A stretch of DNA of 64,000 nucleotides from Microbispora oryzae (GCF_017896165.1 NZ_JAFCNB010000014.1:1-64000), one strand, 5' to 3'; counted from the stretch's first letter, positions 17,301 to 25,840 are shown. Program-made: numbers and translations. Notes: a model not told the origin generated them from the letters alone.

Positions 17301-17667
17301 CGAGCTCCGCCAGCCGGGTGACGTCGAACAGCCGCGGGTCGAGCGTGCCTTTGGCCAGGAGGGGCATGGCGTCCACAGGAACGACGCTGAGCCCGTCCCG
17401 GCTCCGCCGGCGGATGAAGTCGATCTTTTCCCTGCCGGAAGCGGGAGCGATGTCGAGCTGGGTCTGCCCGGAGGGGAGCGGGCGAAGGGTGACCTTGTCC
17501 CCGGTGATCAGGGTGACCGTCTTGGGGGGTCCGGCCTTGGCGGCGGCCTGCCCCGGCTGGGTGCCGGCCGGGGACGCCGGGGTGGGGAGGGGTGCTGCCT
17601 GTGCCGGCGTGGCGGCCGCTACCAGGGCGGCCATCACAACGCCGATAAGGGGGGTTCGCTGTAGCAC
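14335..17667 (-). CDS. secreted subtilisin-like (S8) serine protease
   Basis: A 1110-residue secreted protease. Residues 1-25 are a signal peptide ending AQA. Residues about 45-200 are a propeptide-like region. The S8 triad is Asp226 (VAVLDTGYD), His258 (LNGHGTHVA) and Ser433 (MSGTSMATPH), with ASGNDGP as the oxyanion region. The large C-terminal part (about 455-1110) is beta-rich and of unknown fold, as in long actinobacterial subtilases. GTG 17667 is preferred because it starts directly before the signal peptide; no ribosome site is visible and the transcript may be leaderless. The only 55-bp gap to the divergent regulator suggests that regulator controls it. Confidence 0.88.
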   Translation of the reverse strand: MLQRTPLIGVVMAALVAAATPAQAAPLPTPASPAGTQPGQAAAKAGPPKTVTLITGDKVTLRPLPSGQTQLDIAPASGREKIDFIRRRSRDGLSVVPVDAMPLLAKGTLDPRLFDVTRLAELGYDDAASPALPLIVTYPAGTASLRVAGGRPLPAINGIARSEPHADAGTLWKSLTAQARAASVPEKIWLDGKAKVSLDVSVPHIGAPQAWAAGYTGKDVPVAVLDTGYDPGHPDLRGLVAKSENFTSEPDVRDLNGHGTHVATTVAGSGEASGGRYKGVAPGAKLLIGKICDQSGNCPDSAIIEGMTWAAENGARVANLSLGEPDAPGEDPTELAVDTLSEKYGTLFVIASGNDGPQALGSPSSADRALSVGASFRDEDTVAPFSSTGPRPGDGAVKPDLIAPGVGIVAGRAAGTYAGAPVDDFYTEMSGTSMATPHVTGAAAIVAGLHPEWKADQIKAALMASTAPGEELGAYVQGSGRVDVARAVTQQVTAEPASLSMGYVELPHPAPITRTLTYRNDGDGAVGLNLSVTAKDGHGETATPFTLGATTVQVPAHGTAQVQVTAEAGATGMFSGTVIATGSGVSVRTGIGMQVEPEKRGLKLTFTGTDGQPAQAAFAGVIDLGTEDQRNYDVSGGALDLRLEKGHRYTVVTLMADQDGSVVMAADPEFTLDADRVFAADARKAKPVDVRTEEPTARLAIGMLGMLQLVDGKQPLGVDVDLNGMWGADHVDGVKAIPTTRTASKKFAFYRWTQWARPKGDGTYDDSPYFYHLMKAEPRIPADPGYRPSRRDLAEVTSTYATQQDGKFGEHFALPVLYGTEMAWMPYGGVSRFSLPFHRTEYYTPGDTGWYPSFVQYKPDGWDNVDQFFFGRTTVYRAGEKTSARWNTGVFAPALTPGGDYSWREDDTLQFAVGLFEDGRPERYSYGSYVNPRARLYRDGKEVYATDDYLPGVIEAPADAKEADYRLTMTADREPAMTKVSTRVTAEWRFRSKTPEPGRRQVLPLLAVKIAPELDDRNRADVGHMRIPLRVQRQDGSPDLRVSSLTVDISYDDGRTWRPTLVHPSGDGTWTAETSHPVSAHGGFASLRVRAAGTGGNIFTETVTRAYGIK

Positions 17668-17722
17668 ATCCGGATTTCTAACGGTCTGAGAAGTTTGGTA
17701 ACAAGGTGCTCTGTGTGGCCTA

Positions 17723-18772
17723 TTGCGGCAGCCGCCGGAAACGGCCAAGATCGGCGATGTGCTTGATGACGGCCCCGTCCTGGAAGTAGTGGGCATCGGC
17801 GCGTTCGACGAGCGGATCTACCGCGAGGTGCTGGCCTGCCCCGGCATCACGGTGCGCGAGCTCGTGATGAGAAGCGGGGAGAGCTCGGGCCGCATCCAGA
17901 CATCGCTGGCCAGGCTGCGTGCCAAGGGCCTGGTCAGGCGCCTGTGGGGCCGGTCGCCCCGCTGGACGGCCACGAACCCGGGGACCGCGATCCGTTCGCT
18001 GGTGCGCGGCCTGCAGAGCGACCTGGACCGGCTCACCGACACGGCCGACGTCTTGGAGGCCGCGTTCCGCAGCGTCGGCAGGGACCCGGAGGAGGGCGGC
18101 CAGTTCGAGGTCCTGGCCGGGCCCGAGGAGCTCGCCCGATGGTTCGCCCGGCTGCAGAGGGAGGCCAGGGACGAGGTGCTGACCTTCGACCGGCCGCCGT
18201 ACGTGCTGGACTACCGCAACCCGCTGCAGGGTGAGCGCCTCAGCGAGGGTGTCCGCTACCGGACCGTCTACGCGCCGGAGGCGTTCCAGCACGCCGAGGC
18301 GCTCGACGAGCTGGACAGGCTGCTCAAGGCGGGGGAGGAGGCACGGGTCCTGCCCGGGCTGCCGTTCAAGATGGTGCTCGTCGACCGGCGGCAGGCGATC
18401 ATGCCGCTGCACCTGGACCCGCCGCTGACCCGCAGCGTGCTGATCAGGGGATCCACCATGGTGGTGGCCCTGGTCGCGCTGTTCGAGCGCTTGTGGCAGG
18501 AGGCGGTTCCCATGTACCCGCAGCCCGCGGGCGGGCCGGAGGCGGCCGCCGGGCCCGGCGGGGGCGAGGAGCACGAGGGGGCGGAGCTCAGTTTGGAGGA
18601 CCGCCGGATCCTGGCGCTGCTGTCGGCCGGGCTCAAGGACGACGCGATCGCCCGCCAGCTCGGCACCAGCGCCCGCAGCCTGCGCCGCCGGCTGCGCCAC
18701 CTCTTCGACGAGCTGAACGCCGAGACCCGCTTCCAGGCGGGCGCGCAGGCCAGCCGCCGTGGCCTGGTGTGA
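17723..18772 (+). CDS. TrmB-like N-domain / LuxR-type C-domain regulator
   Basis: A transcription regulator of up to 349 residues. The N-terminus (ERIYREVLACPGITVRELV then RLRAKGLVRR) resembles the TrmB-type winged helix. The middle, with DEVLTFDRPPYV, resembles the sensor region of such proteins. The C-terminus (LSLEDRRILALLSAGLKDDA then SARSLRRRLRHLFDEL) is a LuxR-type helix-turn-helix. In actinomycetes this architecture often sits divergent from secreted subtilases, as here. The frame opens with TTG 17723; GTG 17759 is an equally good start and agrees better with relatives that begin VLEVVGI. Confidence 0.78.
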   Translation: MRQPPETAKIGDVLDDGPVLEVVGIGAFDERIYREVLACPGITVRELVMRSGESSGRIQTSLARLRAKGLVRRLWGRSPRWTATNPGTAIRSLVRGLQSDLDRLTDTADVLEAAFRSVGRDPEEGGQFEVLAGPEELARWFARLQREARDEVLTFDRPPYVLDYRNPLQGERLSEGVRYRTVYAPEAFQHAEALDELDRLLKAGEEARVLPGLPFKMVLVDRRQAIMPLHLDPPLTRSVLIRGSTMVVALVALFERLWQEAVPMYPQPAGGPEAAAGPGGGEEHEGAELSLEDRRILALLSAGLKDDAIARQLGTSARSLRRRLRHLFDELNAETRFQAGAQASRRGLV

Positions 18773-18842
18773 TCTCCGTACGGCATTGGCATCGCCGCCC
18801 GGCTGACAGCGCGGCACGGCGCGCCGGCGAGTCGTAACAGGC

Positions 18843-18878
18843 GGACGGCCCGCCCGGGGGGAACCCGGCGGGCCGTCC
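18843..18878. terminator. bidirectional hairpin terminator
   Basis: A perfect 12-bp stem GGACGGCCCGCC / GGCGGGCCGTCC with a 12-nt loop, followed by TT, lies between the convergent regulator (stop 18772) and phosphoesterase (stop 18896) genes. Confidence 0.75.
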
Positions 18879-18895
18879 TTCGAGGTGCGCTGAGA

Positions 18896-21649
18896 TCAGC
18901 CGTCGTTCTCGGACGACGGGATGTAGGCGCCCGGCACCTGGTCAGGCGCGTAAATCGTGTCGTCACCCGGGTAGGGCTTCGTGTAGTCGTGCGCCTCGTA
19001 CCACGAGAAGCGGTTCATCTGCTCGGGGTTGGCGGAGTCCGCCCTGGCGGCGGGCCCGTTGAACGACTGCTTGGACTTCCAGGCCCCCCACTTCTTCGCG
19101 ACCTCCTGCTTGTCCGCGGGGACCTTCGCCGTCGGCGCGGCCGCGGCGTTCGGGTCCTGCGGGGCCGGGGTGTCCGCACCGCAGGACGGCACGTTCGAGC
19201 CGGACAGACCCAGGGTCAGGGAGGTGCGGTTCGGCAGGGCGGTGAACGGCGTGTAGTCGGGCTTGCCGGTGAAGGCGGCGGCCATCGGGGTGGCGGCGCT
19301 GTCCTTCTGGTTCATCGGCTGGATCCCGAGGATCTGCTCGATGGTGCGGATCATGTTGATCTGCGAGTAGTAGTGGCTGTCGACGACGCCGTGCTTGGCC
19401 CAGGGGCTGATGATCGAGATCGGGGCGCGGTGGCCGTCGACGTGGTCGGTGCCCGCCTGGGAGTCGTCCTCGACGACGAAGATCGCCGAGTCCTTCCAGT
19501 ACTTGCTGTGCGAGATCCTGTCGACGATCTTGCCGACGGCCAGATCGTTGTCGGCGACCTGGGCGGCTCCGTTCACCGGACCGCCGGTGTGGTCGCTGGA
19601 CAGCCAGAACATGTTCAGGTTCGCCGGCCCGTTGGCGTCGAAGTCACGCTTCCAGATCTCGTACCGGTAGATGTCCGGGACGCTGGTGTCGAACTTCGGG
19701 AAGCCGTGCACCGACACGTCGTTGAGCGACGGGATCGGCGAGGACGAGTCCAGGGTGTAGGCGGTGTTCGCCCCCGTGGCTTCCATGTTCTTGGTGTCGC
19801 AGTACAGGTTCTGCCACGTCGCGCCTGCGGGCTTGGTGAGGAACTGGTGGAACTCCCCGAAGTTCCGCACGGACTTGCCCGCCGCCTGCGCACCGCTCCA
19901 GATGAAACCGGTCCGCTGGTGACCGAGAGCGTCGTCCTCGGTGTCGTAGCTGCGAAGGTACTGACCGGCCGTGGACTCGGTGTACTCCGGGTTGTCGGCC
20001 TGCATCAGCCAGTTGTGACCCTCGGCGGAGTTCGTGCCGATGTCGTACGTGTTGTCGTACAGGCCGAACTGGTTGACCAGCGCGTGCTGGTTCGGCGTCA
20101 CGTTCTCGCCGTACTGGGCGAGAGACGGGTCGCCGTTGCCCTTGGCGATGTCACCGAAGACCTGGTCGTAGGTCCGGTTCTCCTTGACGATCAGGAAGAC
20201 GTGCTTGATCGTCGAGGGGTCGCCGAGACGCTTCGGGACCGCCTCGGCCTTCTGCTTGTTGCCGTGGGCCACCTTGACGTCGTTCTTGCCCCAGCCGTTC
20301 TGCTCGAAGACCGTGGCCGTGTACTTGGCGATCTCCTTGTCGGCCGGCAGCGTGAACCGCTGCAGGCTGGACGTCGTGTCGTGGGTGCCGTGCCCGGCGG
20401 CCGTGGTGGGACGGCGGGCGTCGATGCCGCGGGTGTTGGAGACCAGCACCTGGCCGCCGACGGTGGTGATCTCCGCCGGGAAGTAGTCCGTCGGGAGCAG
20501 GCCGACGTAGCTGACCGGCTCCTGCGGGCTCGTGTACCGGTAGACGGCGACCGCGTTGGCGCGGCCGAGCGTCACCAGCAGGTGACCGTCGTCGGTCAGC
20601 GTCACGGCGTCGGGCTCGTAGCCCACCGACGCCTGCGGCCACGGCTGGGTGGCGATGGTCTGGACGACCTTGTCGCTGGCGGTGTCGATGACCGACACGT
20701 CGTTGGTGGCGGTGTTGGTGACGAACAGCGCGCCGTTCTTGACGTACAGGGCGGTCGGGTGCAGGCCGACGTCGATGCTCGACGGGGCGCCGGACGGGTT
20801 CGCCAGGTCGATGACGCTGACCGTGCCGGTGGTGGTGGCGCCGGTCTTCGGGTCGGCCGGCACCTGGGTGCCGTAGGAGTTGATCGTCGTCTCGCCGGGC
20901 CTGGCCGGCCGGCCGCCCTCGTTGCTGACGTAGAGCTTGGTGCCGACCATGACCATGTCACGAGGGGCGTTGCCCACGTCCCAGCTCTGCTGGATGGCCC
21001 CGGTCGCCGCGTCCATGGCGATCACCCGGTTCTGGCCGTTGACGGCGACATACACGGTCTTGCCGTCGGCGGAGAACACCGGCTCACCGACCAGCGCGTG
21101 CTTCGAGCCCTGCGCGGCGATGGAGATGTTGACCGGGTTGGCGAGAGAGCCGTCGGGGTTCACGGTGAACTTGGTGAACATGTCGGCCCGGCCCAGCCAC
21201 AGCTGCGAGCCGTCGGGCGAGTACGTGGGGCCTTCCTGGCCCACGTCGTTGCCGCTGATGCTCAGGTTCGCCGCCGCGTTCTTGCCGACGAGCTGCTGGA
21301 CCTTCCAGTTCTTCAGGTCGACGATGGCGAGCGCCATCCCGCCGTCGGTGATCGAGGCCGCGAGGTGGGTGCCGTCCGGGCTGACCGACGACGACATGAT
21401 CTTGCCGTTGTTGATGACGAGGCGCTCGCCGATCGGCTTGATGTACTGGTCGGCGGAGACGACCAGGCCCTTGCCGGTGGTCTGGCCGACCTGGTCGGTG
21501 CCGAATGCCTCGGTGGAGGCGTAGGCGATGCCCCCTCCGGCGACGACGAGAGCGGCGGTGGCGGCCGCGAGGAGGCGGACCCGGCGGCCGGTGGTCCGGT
21601 CGAGGAACCCGAGACCGGCCTTCGGGGAGCGCTGGCGCGTGACGTGCAT
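18896..21649 (-). CDS. secreted YncE-type beta-propeller / phosphoesterase fusion
   Basis: A 917-residue exported protein with an N-terminal signal/anchor segment (LLAAATAALVVAGGGIAYAS). Residues about 50-450 are a YVTN-type beta-propeller (VSVIDLANPSGA, VSVIDTASDKVV, KTVYVAVNGQNRV). Residues about 470-860 are an alkaline-phosphatase-superfamily phosphoesterase (FLIVKENRTYDQVFGD; VVEDDSQAGTDHVDGHRAP). This is the known bifunctional YncE/alkaline-phosphatase-family arrangement; natural substrates are undefined. ATG 21649 has AAGGA 7 nt upstream and the preceding permease stops only 2 nt before it, so translation is coupled and the three leftward genes form one operon. Confidence 0.88.
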   Translation of the reverse strand: MHVTRQRSPKAGLGFLDRTTGRRVRLLAAATAALVVAGGGIAYASTEAFGTDQVGQTTGKGLVVSADQYIKPIGERLVINNGKIMSSSVSPDGTHLAASITDGGMALAIVDLKNWKVQQLVGKNAAANLSISGNDVGQEGPTYSPDGSQLWLGRADMFTKFTVNPDGSLANPVNISIAAQGSKHALVGEPVFSADGKTVYVAVNGQNRVIAMDAATGAIQQSWDVGNAPRDMVMVGTKLYVSNEGGRPARPGETTINSYGTQVPADPKTGATTTGTVSVIDLANPSGAPSSIDVGLHPTALYVKNGALFVTNTATNDVSVIDTASDKVVQTIATQPWPQASVGYEPDAVTLTDDGHLLVTLGRANAVAVYRYTSPQEPVSYVGLLPTDYFPAEITTVGGQVLVSNTRGIDARRPTTAAGHGTHDTTSSLQRFTLPADKEIAKYTATVFEQNGWGKNDVKVAHGNKQKAEAVPKRLGDPSTIKHVFLIVKENRTYDQVFGDIAKGNGDPSLAQYGENVTPNQHALVNQFGLYDNTYDIGTNSAEGHNWLMQADNPEYTESTAGQYLRSYDTEDDALGHQRTGFIWSGAQAAGKSVRNFGEFHQFLTKPAGATWQNLYCDTKNMEATGANTAYTLDSSSPIPSLNDVSVHGFPKFDTSVPDIYRYEIWKRDFDANGPANLNMFWLSSDHTGGPVNGAAQVADNDLAVGKIVDRISHSKYWKDSAIFVVEDDSQAGTDHVDGHRAPISIISPWAKHGVVDSHYYSQINMIRTIEQILGIQPMNQKDSAATPMAAAFTGKPDYTPFTALPNRTSLTLGLSGSNVPSCGADTPAPQDPNAAAAPTAKVPADKQEVAKKWGAWKSKQSFNGPAARADSANPEQMNRFSWYEAHDYTKPYPGDDTIYAPDQVPGAYIPSSENDG

Positions 21650-21651
21650 GT

Positions 21652-23010
21652 TCAATCCTTCTGGGTGCTTGCTGCGAGCAGGTCGACGTTGCCGTCGAAC
21701 TGCCAGAGGGGGTTGGGCGCGTCTCCGTTGGGAGTGCGCACCTGGAAGTAGCCGTTGACCTCCTTCGGGCCGTCCCCGTCGGCGACGTACCGCCCGTCCG
21801 CGGTGACGTCGAGCTGGTAGATGGCGTTGCCCACGGCGGTCGCGCCGGGAAGGCGCCAGGACACGACGCACCGCCAGTCGTTGCCCGCTCCCTCGTCCTC
21901 GACCAGGGAACCGCCCTTGTCGCAGGACGCGGTCGCCTGGAGCTGGGCCTCGGTGACCTCGGGGCGATGGAGCTCCTGCGTCTGCAACCGGTAGAGGTGG
22001 GCGTACGCCGTGGCGAGCGAGTCCTGCAGCTTGCCCTTGTCGATCCCTGAACCGGTGGCCGGGGTCGCCGTGCCGATCACGCCGATGGTGACGGCGACCA
22101 GTGCGGCCAGCGGCAGGACCGCCGTCACGAGGACCTGCCGGCCCGACCCGTCGTACGTCAGGTCGGTGAAGTCGCGGCGCAGGAACAGGCGGTACGCCAG
22201 CGCGGTGGCGACGACCGCCCACACGAGGCTCACGGCGAGGCCGAGCAGCAGGGGGCCCGACTGGGCCGGGCTGGTGAACAGCCCGCGCCAGGCCAGGAAG
22301 GCGTGGCTCGGCATGGCCAGCTGCACGGCCACCGGCAACGGGAGCAGCTGCGCGAGCTGCAGCGCGAACGCGAGGAGCGCGGGCATCAGCAGCCCCATCG
22401 GGGAACGGCCCAGGGCCACCGAGCCGAGCAGGCCGACCGCGGCGAACGCCAGCGTCGGCGCCAGCACGCAGGCCCATGCGAGCAGGACCGTGCCGGCCGC
22501 GTCCGCCGGGCCGAGGAGATGGCCGTCCAGGCCGGCGAGTGGCCGGTCGCCGACCGCGGCCAGGCCGCCGGCGATGCCCGACGCGGCCAGCCCGGCGACG
22601 AGCAGCAGGATCACGGTGAGGCTGGCGAGGGTCTTCGCCACGAAGATCCGCCGTGGGGAGCGCACCGCCACGAGGAGGTGACGCCAGGTGCCGAGCCGGT
22701 CCTCGACGGCGAAGACGTCACCGGCGACCAGCGCCGTCAGCAGCGGGAGCGCCCAGCTGCACGAGAAGTCCAGCACGACCAGCGACCCCGCCCAGCCGGT
22801 CGCGTTCATCCAGCGGCCGAAGACCGTGTCGGCGGGCAGCGAGCTCTGCAGGCTCACCGCGGCCACGAACGCCGCGGGGGCGATCCAGCAGGCGAGCAGC
22901 AGCAGGCGGATCCGCCACTGGGAGAGCAGCTTGACGAGCTCGAAGCGGTAGCCGTGCAGCACGGGCGCCGGCCGGGCGTCGGCCCGGGGCTCGGTGACAG
23001 TCGCGGTCAT
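21652..23010 (-). CDS. ABC transporter permease with C-terminal extracytoplasmic domain
   Basis: A 452-residue membrane protein with about six to seven hydrophobic segments (LLLLACWIAPAAFVAAVSL; LPLLTALVAGDVFAVEDRLG; LLLVAGLAASGIAGGLAAV). The EDRLGTWRHLLV loop and KTLASLTVILLLV segment are typical of ABC-2-type permeases in which the permease ships with an ATPase. After the last membrane segment (about residue 315) comes a roughly 135-residue soluble domain of unknown role. Its ATG overlaps the ATPase stop (ATGA). It probably works with the ATPase to export or protect, and may support the coupled phosphoesterase. Confidence 0.85.
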   Translation of the reverse strand: MTATVTEPRADARPAPVLHGYRFELVKLLSQWRIRLLLLACWIAPAAFVAAVSLQSSLPADTVFGRWMNATGWAGSLVVLDFSCSWALPLLTALVAGDVFAVEDRLGTWRHLLVAVRSPRRIFVAKTLASLTVILLLVAGLAASGIAGGLAAVGDRPLAGLDGHLLGPADAAGTVLLAWACVLAPTLAFAAVGLLGSVALGRSPMGLLMPALLAFALQLAQLLPLPVAVQLAMPSHAFLAWRGLFTSPAQSGPLLLGLAVSLVWAVVATALAYRLFLRRDFTDLTYDGSGRQVLVTAVLPLAALVAVTIGVIGTATPATGSGIDKGKLQDSLATAYAHLYRLQTQELHRPEVTEAQLQATASCDKGGSLVEDEGAGNDWRCVVSWRLPGATAVGNAIYQLDVTADGRYVADGDGPKEVNGYFQVRTPNGDAPNPLWQFDGNVDLLAASTQKD

Positions 23011-23978
23011 CGCGGGTCCTCCTGGTCGTTACGCGCGGACACGGTGCCGGTCCCCGTCAGCGCCAGGAACGCGGCCTCGAGCGGCGTCACCACGGGCCCC
23101 AGCTCCCGGAGCGCCACGCCGGCTCCCACGAGCCGCACGACCAGGTCGTCGAGGGCCTCCACCGGTCCGCGCACGACGACGGCGGCGTCCGTCCGTTGAC
23201 CGGGGTCGCGGCCGGGCACGACGCGGAGCCCGGGCGTCTCCGCCGCCAGCCGGTGGGCGGCGGCCGGGTCGGAGGTCAGCAGCCGGTAGTCGAGCTCGCC
23301 GCTCTCGGCGGCGAGCTTGCTCAGCGGCCCGGAGAAGACGACCCGTCCGGTGGCGAGGATGGTGACGTCGGAGCACAGCGCGGCGAGGTCGTCCATCCGG
23401 TGGCTGGACAGGACCACCGCGGTCCCGTTCGCGGCCAGTTCGGTGATGACGCGGTGCACGTGGTGCTTGCCGGCCGGGTCCAGGCCGTTCGCCGGCTCGT
23501 CGAGGACGAGCAGCCGCGGTGTGGTGAGCAGCGCGGCGGCCAGCCCGAGCCGCTGGCGCATCCCCAGGGAGAAGCCCCGGACGCGGTCGTCGGCGACGTC
23601 GGTCAGCCCGACCTGCTCCAGCGCCTCGTCGACGCCCGAGGTGCGCCCGGCGTCGTAACGGCGCAGTGCGGCCAGGGCCGAGAGGTTCTGCCGGGCGGTG
23701 AGCGAGGGATAGAGCCCCGGGCCGTCCACGAAGCCCGCGACACCGTCGGGTACGGCGAGGGTCCGTCCGACCGGCGTACCCAGGATCTCCAGGCGTCCGC
23801 TGTCCGCGACGGCCAGGCCCAGCAGCAGCCCGAGGAGCGTCGTCTTGCCCGCGCCGTTGGGGCCGACCAGTCCGTGGACCTGCCCGCTCGTCACGTCGAG
23901 GTCGACGCCGTCAAGGGCGACCACATCCCCGAAGGACTTCGTGATTCCGCGAGCCCGAACCGCAGGGGCCTCCTCCAT
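23007..23978 (-). CDS. ABC transporter ATP-binding protein
   Basis: A 323-residue ATPase. Walker A is VGPNGAGKTTLL, the signature is FSLGMRQRLGLA, Walker B is LLVLDEPANGLDP, and the H-loop is VLSSHRMDD. This is the ABC-2-type exporter ATPase class. ATG 23978 has GGGAGA 5-6 nt upstream and is preferred over the extended frame. First gene of the leftward ATPase-permease-phosphoesterase operon; the promoter should lie in the 175-bp gap up to the small DUF6223-like gene, which holds short direct repeats. Confidence 0.92.
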   Translation of the reverse strand: MEEAPAVRARGITKSFGDVVALDGVDLDVTSGQVHGLVGPNGAGKTTLLGLLLGLAVADSGRLEILGTPVGRTLAVPDGVAGFVDGPGLYPSLTARQNLSALAALRRYDAGRTSGVDEALEQVGLTDVADDRVRGFSLGMRQRLGLAAALLTTPRLLVLDEPANGLDPAGKHHVHRVITELAANGTAVVLSSHRMDDLAALCSDVTILATGRVVFSGPLSKLAAESGELDYRLLTSDPAAAHRLAAETPGLRVVPGRDPGQRTDAAVVVRGPVEALDDLVVRLVGAGVALRELGPVVTPLEAAFLALTGTGTVSARNDQEDPR

Positions 23979-24079
23979 ATCGGTCTCCCTTGACTTGATC
24001 AGCAGCAAGAGGAACCTAGAGATCGCGGTTAACCTGCGGGGGACACGCAGTCAAACATTGGGCGAAGTCGATACAACCC

Positions 24080-24107
24080 GCCGATATGCCGATGAATATG
24101 CCGATAT
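24080..24107. promoter_or_regulatory. direct repeats upstream of the ABC operon
   Basis: ATATGCCGAT occurs at 24084-24093 and again at 24096-24105, within a cluster of three GCCGAT units starting at 24080, 24088 and 24100. The cluster is unusually AT-rich for this DNA and lies about 100 bp upstream of the operon start. A regulator site is plausible; none is recognised. Confidence 0.4.
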
Positions 24108-24152
24108 GGCAATCAATCCGGCGAACGGGCGATCCGCTGGCCCGGCGCCAGG

Positions 24153-24326
24153 TCAGGCGGTGCGGCGGGAGCGGGCCAGAGCCAGCCCGCCGATGACGAC
24201 GCCGGCCAGCCCCAGCAGCGCGGCCACCACGGACCAGAGGCGCCCGGTGGTCAAGGTGTAAGCACCGACGGGCTGGGCCAGAACGTGCGCGGCCGCGGCG
24301 GTGGCCGGCAAGTGACGGAGGGACAT
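24153..24326 (-). CDS. small membrane protein, DUF6223-like
   Basis: A 57-residue frame: a short N-terminus (MSLRHLPATAAAAHVL), then AQPVGAYTLTTGRLWSVVAA leading into a single membrane helix (LLGLAGVVIGGLALAR) and a basic end. The GRLW...ALxGLAGVVIGGLALARS pattern recalls actinobacterial DUF6223 proteins, which are normally about twice as long with two helices; this copy ends early after the first helix, so it may be truncated. ATG 24326 has AAAGGA 7 nt upstream, supporting real translation. Function unknown. Confidence 0.6.
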   Translation of the reverse strand: MSLRHLPATAAAAHVLAQPVGAYTLTTGRLWSVVAALLGLAGVVIGGLALARSRRTA

Positions 24327-24473
24327 GGGAATCCTTTCGGTCGGATGACGGCGCCCGCATGTGCGCAGGACGGTGACCCGGCCTGTGCCGGCCGAGGCGC
24401 CGGTGCGGAGCGCCTGGGAGGGGTTCGACGGAATCGATCATCATGCCGTTGAGGCGGCCGGGGCGTCCGGCAG

Positions 24474-24497
24474 CGCCTACGCATCTCTCCGTAGGCG
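24474..24497. promoter_or_regulatory. inverted repeat upstream of the two-component genes
   Basis: CGCCTACG (24474-24481) and CGTAGGCG (24490-24497) form a perfect 8-bp inverted repeat with an 8-nt spacer, 87 bp before the histidine-kinase start and 148 bp from the divergent DUF6223-like gene. It is a candidate binding site for the response regulator encoded here. Confidence 0.45.
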
Positions 24498-24583
24498 ACC
24501 CGTACGCAGGTACGCTCCAGGCGGTAGGGCGGTCGCGCGTCTGGACGGAGTGGCCCCGCACACGGGAACCGTAGGATCGCGGC

Positions 24584-25840
24584 ATGGAACACCGCGTGGT
24601 GTCGTCGCGCCTTCCGGTGGCGGCGCAGGACGTGTTACTCGCGCTGTTCATCACCGTGATGCAGGTCCAGGGCACGATGATCCGCAATGCCGGCGAGGTG
24701 GTACAGCGTCCCCTTGCCGATCTCGCGAACCTGGGATACGTGCTGCTGATCCTGAGTGGCGTGGTCGTCTCCGTCCGCCGCCGGTGGCCGGTGCCGGTGT
24801 TCGTCACCGCCGCGCTCGCCAGCCTGGTGTACTACGGCCTCGACTTCCCGGACGGGCCCGGCTGGCTGGGGCTGTTCGTCGCCCTGTACACCCTCGCCGC
24901 CCATGGGGACGGGCGCCGGTCGCTGGTGATCGCCGGCGTGGGCACCTCGGTGCTCGCCATCGGCTGGCTGGTCGCCGCGGCCGACATCGAGCCACGCGCC
25001 GCCATCGGCTGGGTGTTCTTCCGGATCGGCGCGTCGGTCATGAGCGCGGCCCTCGGCGAGTCCGCCCGGTCCCGGCAGGTCATCGCGGCCGAGGCCCAGG
25101 AGCGCGCTGAACTGGCCGAACGGACTCGCGAGGAGGAGGCGCGGGCGCGTGTAGACGCCGAACGGCTCCGGATCGCGCGTGAGGTCCACGACACCGTCGC
25201 GCACGCCATAGCGATCATCAACGTGCAGTCCGGCGTCACCGCGCACGTGCTCGACAAGCGGCCGGAAGTGGCGCGCGAGGCGCTGCGCGCCATCGAGCAG
25301 ACCAGTTCGCGGGCGCTGCGCGAGATGCGAGCCATCCTAGGGGTACTCCGTGACGACGACAGTGACGACAACGAGGGGAGGGGGCCGTATCCGGGGCTGG
25401 GGCAGATCGGCGAACTGGCCGCCAAGGCACGCGAGGCGGGACTCGACATCGAGGTCGAGGAGGCCTCGCCCGCGGCGCCGTTGCCCAGCGCGGTGGGCGG
25501 CGCCGCCTACCGGATCGTTCAGGAATCAATTACCAACGTGGTCCGCCACGTCGGCCCGACTCGGGTGACGGTGACGCTGAACCCCGGGGCCGAGGCCTTG
25601 GAGATCCGCGTGACCGATGAGGGCCGCCGCGCCGCCGCAGGTCATGACTCAGCGGACCCGCGCCTGCCTGCCCGGCATCCGAGCGGCACCGGAGGCTCGG
25701 CCAAGCCCCGCCACGGCATCGCCGGCATGCGCGAGCGCTGCCGGCTGCTGGGCGGAGAATTCGACGCCGGGCCGCTTCCGGGCGGCGGATTCGAGGTCAA
25801 GGCACGACTGCCGCTCGCGCCGGCCGGGCCGCGCGTATGA
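24584..25840 (+). CDS. NarL-type sensor histidine kinase
   Basis: A 418-residue membrane sensor. About four to five membrane segments fill residues 15-155. A coiled linker (AEAQERAELAERTREEEARA) leads to the HisKA_3 dimerisation motif IAREVHDTVAHAIAIINV with phospho-accepting His202. The C-terminal HATPase part has YRIVQESITNVVRH (N box) and GIAGMRERCRLLGG (G box). ATG 24584 has AGGA 9 nt upstream. Its last codons overlap the response-regulator start (ATGA), so the pair is co-translated. The stimulus is unknown. Confidence 0.92.
   Translation: MEHRVVSSRLPVAAQDVLLALFITVMQVQGTMIRNAGEVVQRPLADLANLGYVLLILSGVVVSVRRRWPVPVFVTAALASLVYYGLDFPDGPGWLGLFVALYTLAAHGDGRRSLVIAGVGTSVLAIGWLVAAADIEPRAAIGWVFFRIGASVMSAALGESARSRQVIAAEAQERAELAERTREEEARARVDAERLRIAREVHDTVAHAIAIINVQSGVTAHVLDKRPEVAREALRAIEQTSSRALREMRAILGVLRDDDSDDNEGRGPYPGLGQIGELAAKAREAGLDIEVEEASPAAPLPSAVGGAAYRIVQESITNVVRHVGPTRVTVTLNPGAEALEIRVTDEGRRAAAGHDSADPRLPARHPSGTGGSAKPRHGIAGMRERCRLLGGEFDAGPLPGGGFEVKARLPLAPAGPRV

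Noticed and set aside
14479-17664. A 1061-codon plus-strand frame across the S8 protease
   Set aside because: Shadow of the protease gene in high-GC DNA; the catalytic triad and signal peptide lie on the minus strand.
18989-21751. A 920-codon plus-strand frame across the phosphoesterase gene
   Set aside because: Val/Gly/Arg/Asp-rich shadow of the beta-propeller gene, with no recognisable domain.
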